64,000 nt of DNA, taken from the NCBI RefSeq assembly GCF_902460415.1, contig NZ_CABPTY010000002.1, positions 326,389 through 390,388 of the forward strand. Direction: 5' to 3'. Source of the stretch: Campylobacter_A concisus_Y (lineage in GTDB: Bacteria > Campylobacterota > Campylobacteria > Campylobacterales > Campylobacteraceae). Below are positions 10,378 through 19,600 of the stretch, piece after piece; the stretch's first letter is position 1, and each line of letters starts with the position of its first letter. Below the pieces are notes generated by a model, which saw nothing but the letters and a program-made list of their open reading frames with translations, made no database searches and was not told the DNA's origin. Made by a program: the position numbers and the translations under genes.

Positions 10378-11559
10378 ATGATAAACACACTTGGTAGCTA
10401 CCCCTTAAATTTAGAACAGAGCATAAAGGTATCAACCAAAGTTGCCACCAACCAAACTAGCTCTCTAGTTTTAGGCTACAAGGTAGATAAAGATGGCTAC
10501 TTTACAGATGAGTTTAATAAACAAGCTGGCATACCAAGCGGATATAAAATTCACTCAAGCACGCTGGAGTCGTTAGTAAGGATAGAGACGCAGTCTGACT
10601 ATATGCAAAGGACTTTTGATAACATCGACATACTAAAAACCGTAAATAATGCCTATAAAATTCTCTCCCAAGTAGTTGGCGAAGACACACTAAACTCAAA
10701 AGATAGCTTTAGCTTAGATGAGATAAGAAATTTCCCTCAAGGCTTTTCTTATAACCGCCAAAGTATGCAAGTAACCAAAATCCATAACTCCATTCATGAA
10801 TTTGGCTCGGCTGCGGCTGATTTTAACGGCAAAGAGTCAAATAAGCAGATGATAAGCACGCTTTTTTTCAACCCAAGCTTTAAAGGAGGAGACGGCAGAC
10901 AGCCACTAAAGCCAACAACAGATATCTTTAACAACAACAATGGCGGCAAGGAGAGTGTGGGAAGTGGTGTATTTATGGATCCGCATGGAGAGAAATACAC
11001 TAATAAAGACGGCTCAATAACTAAAGGCGGACTTATAGCAGCCGTTATAAACAACAACCTTGATGTAAGAGAGGGCGAGACAACAGCACAAGGCAAAAGA
11101 GAAGGCTATGATAAGAGCGTAGATAGTAAAGAATTTAATAGGGCATTTGAGCTGTTTGATCTAATGGGTGAGATGAAATTTGGACCTGGCTTTATAAATG
11201 CTACTGATAATGACATAGCTGGCATGCCTAAATATATGCAAGACTACATTATATCTAAAAGAGACTTTGTCTATATCGACTTAGAAAGTGGCTTTGTCAG
11301 CACTCCTGAAGATAGGCGTAGGGGATATGAAGAAGACGAGCTATCATTTAAAAAGATGATGGAGCATAATCTAAAAATGCTAAAGCTACTCTTTGGTGAG
11401 ATAGACAAAGATGGCAAAAAGAGCAAGGACTTTATGGATAGCTTTTTAAAATTTAGCATGCCACCTTTAAATTTAGTAAAAGAGCTAAATGAAAACCCAG
11501 CTGGAAAATACCTAGTAGATATGCTTGGCATAAAAAGAGATGTTGATATAAAGGCGTAA
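10378..11559 (+). CDS. Cj0814-family flagellar-dependent secreted protein, divergent paralogue
   Basis: The 393-residue protein carries a diverged copy of the family box at about residues 32-65: GYKVDKDGYFTDEFNKQAG then KIHSSTLESLV. The N terminus is Ser/Thr-rich with no signal peptide. Its central part contains PTTDIFNNNNGGKESVGSG, a low-complexity linker also seen in secreted relatives. It is followed 13 bp later by an unknown gene with a GGAGG ribosome site, forming a two-gene operon. Export through the flagellum is known for the family; the role is unknown. Confidence 0.65.
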   Translation: MINTLGSYPLNLEQSIKVSTKVATNQTSSLVLGYKVDKDGYFTDEFNKQAGIPSGYKIHSSTLESLVRIETQSDYMQRTFDNIDILKTVNNAYKILSQVVGEDTLNSKDSFSLDEIRNFPQGFSYNRQSMQVTKIHNSIHEFGSAAADFNGKESNKQMISTLFFNPSFKGGDGRQPLKPTTDIFNNNNGGKESVGSGVFMDPHGEKYTNKDGSITKGGLIAAVINNNLDVREGETTAQGKREGYDKSVDSKEFNRAFELFDLMGEMKFGPGFINATDNDIAGMPKYMQDYIISKRDFVYIDLESGFVSTPEDRRRGYEEDELSFKKMMEHNLKMLKLLFGEIDKDGKKSKDFMDSFLKFSMPPLNLVKELNENPAGKYLVDMLGIKRDVDIKA

Positions 11560-11572
11560 GGGAGGAGCTGAA

Positions 11573-12364
11573 ATGTTTATTACTACCTATAACGGATCGA
11601 TGCAATATAAAGAAATTTTAGATGACTACATAGCTCATGGCAATAAAAATTTATCTGCAGAAGATGAGAAAGCTAAAGTTGATGCTTATATGCAAGGACC
11701 ATTTGGTGTTGGACTAGATAAGATAATCGGTATAGAAGAAGGAACGGAAGACTGGATAACAAAAACCATAGATAAAATAGATAGTATGCTATCAAACAAA
11801 TACACCCCAGAAGAGCGAAAGGCTCTATACGGAAAATATCCAGAAACCATAGAAAAAGCGATAGATTGGGAACTTCAAGGCTATATGGATTTTCTGAGGG
11901 ATAACTCTGTTGATGGCAGGCCAACAATATCTGGAAAGGTGGCTGGTCTTGGCACAAAAGAAGAGGAGGCTGACCTAAGAGCCTTTATAGATAGCATGTC
12001 GTCTCTTTATCCAAATAATAACAAGGAGTCTCTTAGTCTTTTAGATAGAACCGACCTAAGCATAGATGAATTTAAAACATTATTTGCCAAAGCAAGAGAG
12101 AAAGCAACAAAGGATGTTGAAGAGCAAAGAAAACAGATAATCAAAGAAGAGCAAGAATACAATGCAAATTTTGCCAAAGAGCAAAATGAGAAGAAATTTA
12201 AACCTATGCAGGTTAAGAAGAAGTATGAGACCTATGATATAAACAAGGATCAGAAATTTCTCTTTGCAAGAGAGCTTTTAAATTTCAAAGAAAAAAGAGG
12301 CATAGATGTCTTAGAACTTATGCAAAAGATAGATAAGAAGCAAATTTTAAATAAGATGGTTTGA
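11573..12364 (+). CDS. unknown protein in flagellar-secretome block
   Basis: I do not recognise this 263-residue protein. It is highly charged, with a Lys/Glu-rich likely coiled-coil region at about residues 175-230 (KAREKATKDVEEQRKQIIKE) and no signal peptide or membrane segment. It is 13 bp after a Cj0814-family gene with a good GGAGGAG ribosome site, so the two are probably co-translated; a secreted partner or dedicated chaperone are both possible. Confidence 0.5.
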   Translation: MFITTYNGSMQYKEILDDYIAHGNKNLSAEDEKAKVDAYMQGPFGVGLDKIIGIEEGTEDWITKTIDKIDSMLSNKYTPEERKALYGKYPETIEKAIDWELQGYMDFLRDNSVDGRPTISGKVAGLGTKEEEADLRAFIDSMSSLYPNNNKESLSLLDRTDLSIDEFKTLFAKAREKATKDVEEQRKQIIKEEQEYNANFAKEQNEKKFKPMQVKKKYETYDINKDQKFLFARELLNFKEKRGIDVLELMQKIDKKQILNKMV

Positions 12365-12400
12365 TGGATAAAACAGAGCTACCTTTTTAAATTTATCTAT

Positions 12401-13444
12401 TTAAACTTTTGTCTCGTTTTGAAGCTTTGTGGCATGAGCTAGCACACTATCTACTATCTCACCAGCACTTTTGCCATCTTTTGAAGTGAGCAAATTTCTC
12501 TTTAGTAGCTCTTCTAAGATAAATTTGATCATCTTCTCATTTTTTAAAAGCCTTTAGAGAGGCACTATATCATCAGCTAGGCTTTGCTCACTCATTAGCT
12601 TTGAGTAAGAGCTTGCCTCCACACTAAGCTTCGTCTCGCCACTATCACTAGCGATAGGGCTAAAACTCTTTAAAAATCCCACAAACAAACCAGCACTGCT
12701 ATAAGTATCATCTGCTTGATATACCGACATATCAGGGTTAAATGTATATTCGTCACTGGCTCTTGTGTCAAGATGCTCTTTACTAAAATTTAGCTCATAG
12801 ACCTCGTTGCTTACTCCAAAGCCTCTAAGCTCATCTCTAACGCTCTTTGCATCATTAAATTGATCAAATGTTTTATATACATTTGTAACAGATATTAAGC
12901 TCACATCTTTTAAGAAATTTGCATTTTTACCAAAGGTTTTTTGGTTAGTATCCATGCTAAAGCCTTTTGGTAAATTTGCTAGATCAGCTTCACTATATCT
13001 ATCTTTTTCATCCCCCACAATGCTTTTAAAAAGTTTATAGTAGTGCTTTGTTGTATCAGCTACGTCTATCTTTTCAAAAGCAGGCTTACTTCTATCTTGT
13101 GTGAAGAGATATGTTTTGTTGTTATATCTAACTATCTCATCAAGCGTGCTTTTGTGGATTTTAAAGTCCTGTGGCAAGCCTGCTGCTTTGTTAAAGTCAG
13201 CTCCCATAAAGCCTGCCTTATCCACTGTGTAGCCATAAGCTTGAAGATCACTGAAATTTAAAGAGATGAGGCTGTTTTGTGAAGAAGAGACGTAGGTAAA
13301 TTTAGCAGGCTCTTGGCTTGGCTTAATGCTCTCTTCTTTAGTCTTTTTGTTAAAGATATCACTAAAATTTGTAGATCTATCTTGTTTGTGTTGTTGCTTG
13401 GTGTATGAATTTATATTGGTGCCTAAGATGCTAATATCATTCAT
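12401..13444 (-). pseudogene. Cj0814-family secreted protein, C terminus cut by in-frame stop
   Basis: The gene reads from 13444 to a TAA at 12554-12556, giving 296 residues with a perfect family box (GYTVDKAGFMGADFNKAAG, LPQDFKIHKSTLDE) nearly identical to the gene at 7269. After the TAA the same frame continues for 51 codons to a stop at 12401-12403, with KNEKMIKFILEELLKRNLL and SKDGKSAGEIVDSVLAHATK, which resembles the end of the 383-residue paralogue (ILARILKLRNLEL...LASKIMDVLKEFD). The stop thus removes about 50 residues. The truncated product may still be made and exported. It is transcribed from its own sigma-54 promoter. Confidence 0.65.
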
Positions 13445-13474
13445 GGCTTGCCTCCTAGCTTCTTACTTGATACC

Positions 13475-13492
13475 AAGCAAAACGTATTCCAA
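13475..13492 (-). promoter_or_regulatory. sigma-54 (RpoN) promoter, consensus
   Basis: Read on the minus strand the site is TTGGAATACGTTTTGCTT: GG and GC exactly 10 bp apart, an almost perfect match to the RpoN consensus. It lies 30 bp before the start codon at 13444, with AGGAGG between as ribosome site. Confidence 0.85.
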
Positions 13493-14095
13493 CCCACAAA
13501 AATAAAAAATCAATCTATCTATGGGTTAAATTTATTATTTCAAAGCCTAATATCAAAAATCAATAAAAGATGCAAAATTACTTTTTTTAGCTTCTTGCTT
13601 TTTAAGTTTTAATTAAAGTAACCATAAAATAATTGACTATCCAAATTTATCAGTCAAAATAAACAAGTGACAAATATGCCAATCACAAAAATTACAAAAA
13701 TTTACTTTTACTAAGTCATTCTTTGGTGGGACTGATTTAATTCCAGTATGCGCCAAAATTCAATTCAGATATTAGGGCGAGCATACTCTATGTAGCTACA
13801 AAATGTTACCATTTGTTGCTCCATAGAGGCTCGCAAGGAGAGCTTGCCGCTCCCTTGACCCACGCTAAAAAATATTTTCTTAATTAAAAATGGCCATGCA
13901 GGATAGGCTATTTTTAATAAAATATTAAGTTTACTAAGGGTAGCCATAAGTATAAAAAATAATTAGACTAAATTATTTTTTGTGGTCTGCAAAATATATT
14001 TTAGTAGATTTTTAAAATGGCAACGTAACAAATAAGGTTTTTTGGAAGTAATAAATGAGATGGTTTGTCTAATAAACTTAATATAGTCGCTAAAT
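13493..14095. other. 600-bp AT-rich stretch without a convincing gene
   Basis: No feature could be supported. A 60-codon minus-strand frame (13765-13947) has no family resemblance and no ribosome site. The segment 13770-13860 (agggcgagcatactctatg...) is less AT-rich than its surroundings and may be a remnant or an RNA element. Confidence 0.4.
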
Positions 14096-15691
14096 TTAAA
14101 ACATATCTTCTAGGCTTTGAGTTTTTTCCTTGCATACATCACTTACATGGTGATGTATGCTGGTTTTTTTGGAGTATTCACGCTCCTCTATAAATTCTCT
14201 ACATATTCTTGTAGCATCTTGTGCTCTATCTGTAAGCTCTCGTATGCTTCTCTCAAATTTTGGAATTTTTCTTCTGAATTTTTTAATTTTTCTTCCAAGC
14301 AAGATATTGAACTCTCGTACATATCTCTTTGTTGCTGCAAAGATTCCGTTAAGGCGTCGTTGCAATCTTTGTTCAAGCTCTTGACTTTCTTTATTAGCGC
14401 TGTCACATTTGTCCGTAATATCACAAGCTCCTTCTCGCAGTCTTGTTGCAAATTCATTATTTCTAATTCGTGTCTGTTCCTTTCGTCTTCGATCATCTTG
14501 GTCAAGCGCTCGTTCTCTTCTAGCAATGCTTTCTCTAATGCTGTCATCCTCTACTCCATTTTCATTAATATAAATTTCCTGCGCTCGTTCTCTGTTATCT
14601 CTTCGTCTTTTGGAATCGATATGTAATATTCCCTCTGGGTCTTGTCTGCAGTAGGTCGGCTGTATCTCCATTGTTTTGGTATCATCCAAACCATTTCGTC
14701 CTCTAACTTCTTCTCTTTTATCATCCAGCCAGCCACTGCTCCCAATACTAGTGTGATAGCCGCTGATAGCAAGATTATCACCGATCTGTCCTTGTGATGC
14801 AAGGATATTGTTTTTTGAAGTTCTTTCGACATATCTTTCTTGATTAAATCTATCTCTTTTAACAATAAGCTCCTCAAGTTTTCGCCTATTTTCTCTGCAC
14901 TCTGCTTGTGTATTTCTATCATGGAATTCTCTAATTCTTCTGCTTGAGCTTTGGCTGAGTTCTCCAAGTCTTTGAGCACTGGTGAAGTCTGCATCGTATA
15001 TTCCTCCTTTTAGACGATTTTTTGTTTTTTTAGTAGGCAGTATGATCGTTATGCCTTTTTTGTTGATCCTGGTTATTTCGATACCATTTTGTTTAAGAAG
15101 TTCAATCATGTGGTCTCTATTTTTAATATAGCCTTGCTTAACCAGATCGTGCAGCTTTTGGTCGAGCTCTTCTAAATTTTTATAATGATTGATGTTTTTC
15201 TTGCTAGACAATATAGTTTGCTCTTTTGCTGGATCATCTGGACTTGATAGTCCATACTCATCGTTAATGATCTTTTTAATTAGATCTATTCTAGTTTGAT
15301 CATATTTAGCAAAATAAGGATTAAATGACCTGTCTGTTTCAAGATCTATCTTAGGGATAAGGAAATTTAACTCAAGCCGTCCATCCTTATCAGAATGCTC
15401 TACCCATAATACATTTGTACGTTCAAGCATATATTCACCCAAAAGAGCACGTTCAAAATCCTTAATGATTTTTAGTTTTTGCTCTTCAGTCAAAAAGTCA
15501 TACTTCTCTTCAAATGATAAAACACCAAAACAGGTCTTTTGTTTATAGGTGATGCCTTTTATAATAGCTCTAGTTAAATTTTCATCACCTTTTATAACTC
15601 TTGCTGTTCCAGCAGCTTTTCTCTCATTTAAAAGATAATTTATGCTCCCAAGGCCACCACCAGTATAAGTACGAAGAAATTTAACTAGCAT
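14096..15691 (-). CDS. mobA: MobA/MbeA-type relaxase (MOBP, HEN-like)
   Basis: The 531-residue relaxase starts LVKFLRTYTGGGLGSINYLL, typical of ColE1-MbeA-like nucleases, and carries the histidine-Glu-Asn signature in WVEHSDKDGRLELNF at about residue 95-110. It nicks oriT and stays attached to the 5' end during transfer. The C-terminal half is Arg/Glu-rich. An in-frame TTG/ATG upstream (15730) exists, but the ATG at 15691 begins the conserved domain. mobC lies 48 bp upstream. Two genes (14551-14994 and 14188-14547) lie entirely inside this one in another frame, as mbeB and mbeD do inside mbeA of ColE1. Confidence 0.82.
   Translation of the reverse strand: MLVKFLRTYTGGGLGSINYLLNERKAAGTARVIKGDENLTRAIIKGITYKQKTCFGVLSFEEKYDFLTEEQKLKIIKDFERALLGEYMLERTNVLWVEHSDKDGRLELNFLIPKIDLETDRSFNPYFAKYDQTRIDLIKKIINDEYGLSSPDDPAKEQTILSSKKNINHYKNLEELDQKLHDLVKQGYIKNRDHMIELLKQNGIEITRINKKGITIILPTKKTKNRLKGGIYDADFTSAQRLGELSQSSSRRIREFHDRNTQAECRENRRKLEELIVKRDRFNQERYVERTSKNNILASQGQIGDNLAISGYHTSIGSSGWLDDKREEVRGRNGLDDTKTMEIQPTYCRQDPEGILHIDSKRRRDNRERAQEIYINENGVEDDSIRESIARRERALDQDDRRRKEQTRIRNNEFATRLREGACDITDKCDSANKESQELEQRLQRRLNGIFAATKRYVREFNILLGRKIKKFRRKIPKFERSIRELTDRAQDATRICREFIEEREYSKKTSIHHHVSDVCKEKTQSLEDMF
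14188..14547 (-). CDS. MbeD/MobD-like coiled-coil protein nested in mobA
   Basis: A 119-residue frame inside the 3' part of mobA, in a different reading frame. It is almost one continuous coiled coil (EKALLEENERLTKMIEDERN, then EEKLKNSEEKFQNLREAYES). ColE1-type plasmids have mbeD nested in mbeA at the same relative place, encoding a small coiled-coil mobilisation/entry-exclusion-related protein. The order (mobB-like then mobD-like) is the same here, and the 3-bp spacing to the preceding nested gene suggests coupled translation. Shadow frames of a Glu/Arg-rich gene can look like coiled coil, so confidence is moderate. Confidence 0.55.
   Translation of the reverse strand: MTALEKALLEENERLTKMIEDERNRHELEIMNLQQDCEKELVILRTNVTALIKKVKSLNKDCNDALTESLQQQRDMYESSISCLEEKLKNSEEKFQNLREAYESLQIEHKMLQEYVENL
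14551..14994 (-). CDS. MbeB/MobB-like membrane protein nested in mobA
   Basis: A 147-residue frame lying wholly inside mobA out of frame. Residues about 5-65 are helical with heptads (LENSAKAQAEELENSMIEIH), followed by one strong transmembrane segment at about residues 73-92 (SVIILLSAAITLVLGAVAGW) and a charged tail. This is the layout of MbeB/MobB proteins, which anchor the relaxosome to the membrane. The position matches mbeB in ColE1. A hydrophobic 20-residue helix is unlikely to arise by chance opposite an Arg-rich relaxase tail, which supports it as real. Confidence 0.6.
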   Translation of the reverse strand: MQTSPVLKDLENSAKAQAEELENSMIEIHKQSAEKIGENLRSLLLKEIDLIKKDMSKELQKTISLHHKDRSVIILLSAAITLVLGAVAGWMIKEKKLEDEMVWMIPKQWRYSRPTADKTQREYYISIPKDEEITENERRKFILMKME

Positions 15692-15738
15692 CACTAGTGC
15701 CTTTATTTGTATTGATGCAAAGTAAATCAAGCAACATA

Positions 15739-16068
15739 TTATTTACCCAATGCTTCATACACTTTATGTAAGACATCATTATCGTCCGCTATGATCTCAA
15801 TACCAACTCTATCTAGGCTTTGCCCACTATTTAATTTGGCAGCTATTTGGTTCATGTTTTGTCCATGTCTAGATAGTTCAGCTAAAAGCTCTCTCATAAT
15901 TGGTGCATAAATCTGCTTAGACAACATAGCTCTTAGGGCAAATTTTGAGAAAGTTAGGCCACTTTCTTGTAATTTATCATTAATTACCAACCATTCTGCA
16001 TTACTTAGCCTAAGTCTTTTAGTTATGACTTTGGTTACCTTGCGTTTTTTTATCTTTTCAGAACTCAC
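15739..16068 (-). CDS. mobC: MobC-like relaxosome accessory protein
   Basis: The 109-residue basic protein starts at a GTG with an AGGAG site upstream. It has a ribbon-helix-helix-like N terminus (KRLRLSNAEWLVINDKL) and the MobC signature LLAELSRHGQNMNQIAAKLN. MobC proteins bind oriT and open the nic region for the relaxase. It precedes mobA by 48 bp. Confidence 0.82.
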   Translation of the reverse strand: MSSEKIKKRKVTKVITKRLRLSNAEWLVINDKLQESGLTFSKFALRAMLSKQIYAPIMRELLAELSRHGQNMNQIAAKLNSGQSLDRVGIEIIADDNDVLHKVYEALGK

Positions 16069-16431
16069 GTAAATTTACTCCTAATCCAAGAAGAAGCCAC
16101 TCAAAAATCCTATGTCATAAAATTTTTGGCAGACTTGCTCTTTAAATATCTTTTAAGGTTATTTTATAAAATTTCACAGCCTAAAACAAGGAATTCGGTA
16201 GGCTTCAGGCCGCTAAAATGCGTGTTTTTTAAAAATACTATGAAATATATAATATAATTTTTGTAGCTTTTAAATTTCTATTAAAAATTTAGTCTAGTAT
16301 GAAATTAAGAAAATAAAATAATAAAAATGTAAGGGGTTATGCTCATCATAAAAGAGCACTTAGATAGGACAAGCTAATAACATAAAATTAGTTACTAGCA
16401 AATCACAGAAGACTAAAGTCTAGCTTTATGC
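16069..16431. other. intergenic region upstream of mobC, candidate oriT
   Basis: MOBP oriT sites usually lie just upstream of mobC. Here an interrupted inverted repeat AGCCTA (16178-16183) / TAGGCT (16199-16204) and a smaller GGC...GCC hairpin next to it lie 110-140 bp before mobC on the minus strand. No gene fits the 363 bp. The oriT assignment is inference from position and an inverted repeat only. Confidence 0.35.
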
Positions 16432-16719
16432 TTAGTTAAATTTATCCTTTAGCATCTCGTATACTTCGTTGTTCTCTCTTTTGCCAACAACTAGCACCAA
16501 TACTACGATCTCATCATCTTTTACTTGATATGCCAAGCGATAGCCGACATCTCTTAGCTTGATCTTATAGACATCTTCATAGCCTCGTAGCTTGTCCTTT
16601 GCAACCTTTGGGTTTTCTAGACGCTCACTTAGCTTCTTTTTAAACTGCACTTTTATGCTATTGTCTAGCTTTTGCCACTCTTTTAAAGCACTTGGCAAGA
16701 ACTCTAACTCATAGCTCAT
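16432..16719 (-). CDS. relE: RelE/StbE-family toxin (mRNA interferase)
   Basis: The 95-residue protein aligns by eye with E. coli RelE throughout: YELEFLPSALKEWQKLD, KKKLSERLENP, KLRGYEDVYKIKLRDVGYR, LAYQVKDDEIVVLVLVVGKR. RelE toxins cut mRNA in the ribosomal A site. The key basic residues (KLR, R in GYRL, GKRE) are present, so it is probably active. Its start overlaps the antitoxin stop by 11 bp. In an island, the pair would stabilise the element. Confidence 0.9.
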   Translation of the reverse strand: MSYELEFLPSALKEWQKLDNSIKVQFKKKLSERLENPKVAKDKLRGYEDVYKIKLRDVGYRLAYQVKDDEIVVLVLVVGKRENNEVYEMLKDKFN

Positions 16720-16960
16720 CTAGACTTACTTTTACTGGTTTTTCGCCACTTGCTAAGGCAGTATCTACTGCTTTGCTTATATGATACTCTTCTATTATCT
16801 CTGCCATCTTTTCATAGACAGCGCTAGGTACTAGATATGCACTAGGGACATTGTGATTTAGTATAGCTACGACATTATCTCCGGCTTGTTTTAAAATTTG
16901 AGCTGGAGACTTTTTTAGCTCGCTTATGCTAGCTGTAAAATTTGCTTGTATGGTTTGCAT
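16709..16960 (-). CDS. Phd/YefM (StbD)-type antitoxin
   Basis: The 83-residue antitoxin has a Phd/YefM-like N-terminal DNA-binding half (QANFTASISELKKSPAQILK, then VAILNHNVPSAYLV) and an acidic, toxin-wrapping C terminus. Pairing of this fold with a RelE toxin is the StbDE arrangement. The pair usually represses its own promoter. The first codons and upstream DNA are duplicated 8.7 kb away at 25652. Confidence 0.88.
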   Translation of the reverse strand: MQTIQANFTASISELKKSPAQILKQAGDNVVAILNHNVPSAYLVPSAVYEKMAEIIEEYHISKAVDTALASGEKPVKVSLDEL

Positions 16961-17110
16961 TTTTATCCTTTATTTAATACCTAAAATAATACTAAATAAG
17001 ATATAAGAATAGTCTTAAAATTTATACTTTGAAATTTATCCCTACTCATTTTCATACGATACCATCTCTACTTTAGCCTTTAGTGTGTTTGCATTAATAG
17101 GCTTAGCATA
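16943..17110. repeat. direct repeat A: antitoxin start + spacer + integrase 3' end
   Basis: This ~168-bp segment is repeated at 25652-25820. It contains the first codons of the antitoxin gene (minus strand), a shared AT-rich spacer (tttaatacctaaaataatac...), and the last ~24 codons of a tyrosine-recombinase gene ending KVEMVSYENE-stop, identical in protein to the end of the GI-1 integrase. The copy here is an integrase remnant without its body. Confidence 0.85.
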
Positions 17111-17563
17111 ATCAAAATAAGATAAACATTATTTTGATTTTTTACCATAAGATATAAATGGTTTCATTATAATCACAATAAATTTATTACACCAATAAAA
17201 TTATTGGGTATATACAGATTAACACTACCGGACATAGCTATTAGTATAATTTTATAAAACAAATAAGCTAATATACAAATAAAGACTTTCAAAATCTAAG
17301 ACAATATTTCTAGGGTTACAAGCCCTCGGTACATTCTAACGCAAGATCCTCAATTTAACACATACCATGAACTTGATATCTTGAAGCACGACACTTAAAA
17401 AGGAATACCAAAAATTATCTTCCATTTAATTTTATATATTTTTAATATTCAGTTAAGATTCATTTTTATCTACAATCAAAGAGGTATAGCTTCCAAAATA
17501 GTTTTAACATTATACATACAATTACTGGAGTATATCCTTATTGACTGGTATAAAATATAGCCA
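17111..17563. other. AT-rich non-coding segment between repeat A and the defence operon
   Basis: No gene, RNA or clear terminator could be supported in these 450 bp. This is the 3' side of the defence operon and the left edge of the inserted cassette. Confidence 0.4.
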
Positions 17564-19591
17564 TTATATCAAAAAACCTTCTTTTATAGCATTCTCATAA
17601 AGATCATATAAAATAATAGCTTGCTTTATAGAAGGAAGTCCTATACTTCCATTTGCAATTTTTGCCAATATATCCATTTGTTTCATAGATATTTGGTGTC
17701 TTATTTCATCTTTTTCATAATATTTTAAAATCTTGTCCCAATCTTTAAATTTAACGACAAACGATTGAACTTCTATATTGTCATCAAGTTTCTTGTCTTT
17801 TCTTGCTTCTTTTTTTATATACTTTTCTTCTTCTGCACTGCTTAATATCTCATCATCAAATTCTAAACTCAATTCAATATCTTTTATACTATCCCAGCAT
17901 AACTTCTTTTTACACCATTGACCTATATTTGCATTGCCTTCCGGCGGGTTAGTTATGTTAGTATATATTTTGCTAGCAACTATAGAGATTATATTCTCTA
18001 AATTATTAGATATTTTTTGTTCATCCCATATTTTAGAAAAATTTAAAAATAATCTATTTTTTTCTAAATAATACGATAAGTACGATAGGGTATAGGCTAC
18101 GCATTGTGCCCTATAACCACCATTGTACCAAGTGGCGTAAGAAACAAGTTTTTCAACTTGTTTAAACATTATAATTCTAGATACTGCTTCTTTAAAATAG
18201 TTGCTCGTTATACAAAGCTCATCTTTTTCTAACATTTGAGTAATATGTTTTGCAAAAGCCATAAAGCTATATTGTGCGCCTTTTGATACAATATCCGGCG
18301 ATTGTAGCCAAGCGATTTCGCTTTTAGCTAAAAATGTTTTATCTATAAGTTGTGACTTGGGGTTTTCTATTTGAAATTTCTTTTTGTCTGTGCCACTTAA
18401 ATATGCTTGTTCATTTAAGTATTCGCCCCTTACCCTCTCATAAAACCAATGAGTTCTTACTTGTATTCCATCAACAGCTGGTGCCAAATTTCTTCTTGAA
18501 CATTCTTTGAAATCTTTATGGAAAGGACTGTTTGAAAAAAAATCTGATTGATTTATCTTGTTTTGGGTATTTGCGTATTCGCTAACTTTTGAGACAAATT
18601 CATCTTGTTTTTCGGCGTCAGCAACTACAGATAGTTTCATCTGAACATAAATTTTTGATACGTCTAGCTTTGAATTTTTACTTGAAGCATATATGGCCGA
18701 TACGGTCTGGCCTCCATTGACAATCTGAAAATTTGATATTTTTATAATTTTGCCATCTTGCAAAATAACATCATTGGCTGTTGCAGTTATGCCATTATTG
18801 TATGCGAAAAACATCTCTGGCTTATATTCTATAGTGTTTCGCAACCCCTTATTGACGTTGCCTCTAAATTGCAAAAAAGTTCTGACGTTTTGTTCTAAAA
18901 GTCTAGAGCCAAATGTATCATAAATTTCAACTATTGTCCTGCCATCTATTACGCTTAAATAAGATCTGTAGTCTTTCGCCGGCGTGTCTACTACAAGCGC
19001 CGGTAAATCAACCTCAACGTCAAAGTTGTTTTTTGAGTTATTTATAGTATAAATTTTATATAAAAACTCAATATCTATAATGCGATATTCCGCATCAATG
19101 CCAGATAGTACTTTATTTGGGATACTTGCTAAATTTTTAGTAATTTTTCCATCTGTTATAATAATAAGGCGGATTTTTTTAATTTCATTTTTAATTAAAT
19201 ACGAATATATATTATAGGCCATTGAGTAATGCTCAAACCCCTCCTCCATAGTATCATAAAGTTTTTGGAAACTCCTTAAAAGGAAATTTTCCAGCTTTTT
19301 AAATTTTGATTCTATCTGCGCTTTTATGAGAGTTTGTATATCATCACTTTGAAAAAAACAATGCACTAGAAGGCTAAGCTTACCACGCTCTACATCAAAG
19401 TCATATCCACTTACTTCCATATCTCTTTTATTGTATTCAGCAATCATGTAGTCTTGCGATAGCTCTCCTTCGTCAACAAGAGAGTCACAGACCGACTCAA
19501 AAAATGCTTCTTGTTTGCTTATACCTCGGCTTTGAGCTTGACTCACAATATCCTGCATAAAATCTTGATGAAAGTCATCTAAACTAACCAT
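17564..19591 (-). CDS. AIPR-family abortive phage-infection protein
   Basis: The 675-residue protein has the AIPR core at about residues 235-330: FLQFRGNVNKGLRNTIEYKP, FFAYNNGITATANDV and FQIVNGGQTVSAIY, which are the family signature (NNGIT, NGGQT). AIPR proteins were first linked to abortive phage resistance and are often the last gene of restriction-like operons. The N-terminal part resembles a nuclease/sensor region but has no motif I can name. It starts 9 bp after the PD-(D/E)XK gene and ends the five-gene operon. Confidence 0.85.
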   Translation of the reverse strand: MVSLDDFHQDFMQDIVSQAQSRGISKQEAFFESVCDSLVDEGELSQDYMIAEYNKRDMEVSGYDFDVERGKLSLLVHCFFQSDDIQTLIKAQIESKFKKLENFLLRSFQKLYDTMEEGFEHYSMAYNIYSYLIKNEIKKIRLIIITDGKITKNLASIPNKVLSGIDAEYRIIDIEFLYKIYTINNSKNNFDVEVDLPALVVDTPAKDYRSYLSVIDGRTIVEIYDTFGSRLLEQNVRTFLQFRGNVNKGLRNTIEYKPEMFFAYNNGITATANDVILQDGKIIKISNFQIVNGGQTVSAIYASSKNSKLDVSKIYVQMKLSVVADAEKQDEFVSKVSEYANTQNKINQSDFFSNSPFHKDFKECSRRNLAPAVDGIQVRTHWFYERVRGEYLNEQAYLSGTDKKKFQIENPKSQLIDKTFLAKSEIAWLQSPDIVSKGAQYSFMAFAKHITQMLEKDELCITSNYFKEAVSRIIMFKQVEKLVSYATWYNGGYRAQCVAYTLSYLSYYLEKNRLFLNFSKIWDEQKISNNLENIISIVASKIYTNITNPPEGNANIGQWCKKKLCWDSIKDIELSLEFDDEILSSAEEEKYIKKEARKDKKLDDNIEVQSFVVKFKDWDKILKYYEKDEIRHQISMKQMDILAKIANGSIGLPSIKQAIILYDLYENAIKEGFLI

Positions 19592-19600
19592 TTTTTGCCT

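Noticed and set aside
13765..13947. 60-codon minus-strand frame
   Set aside because: No ribosome site, no family resemblance, isolated in AT-rich DNA.
14117..14626. 169-codon plus-strand frame opposite mobA
   Set aside because: Cys/Ser/Phe-rich antisense shadow of the Arg/Glu-rich relaxase tail; no ribosome site.
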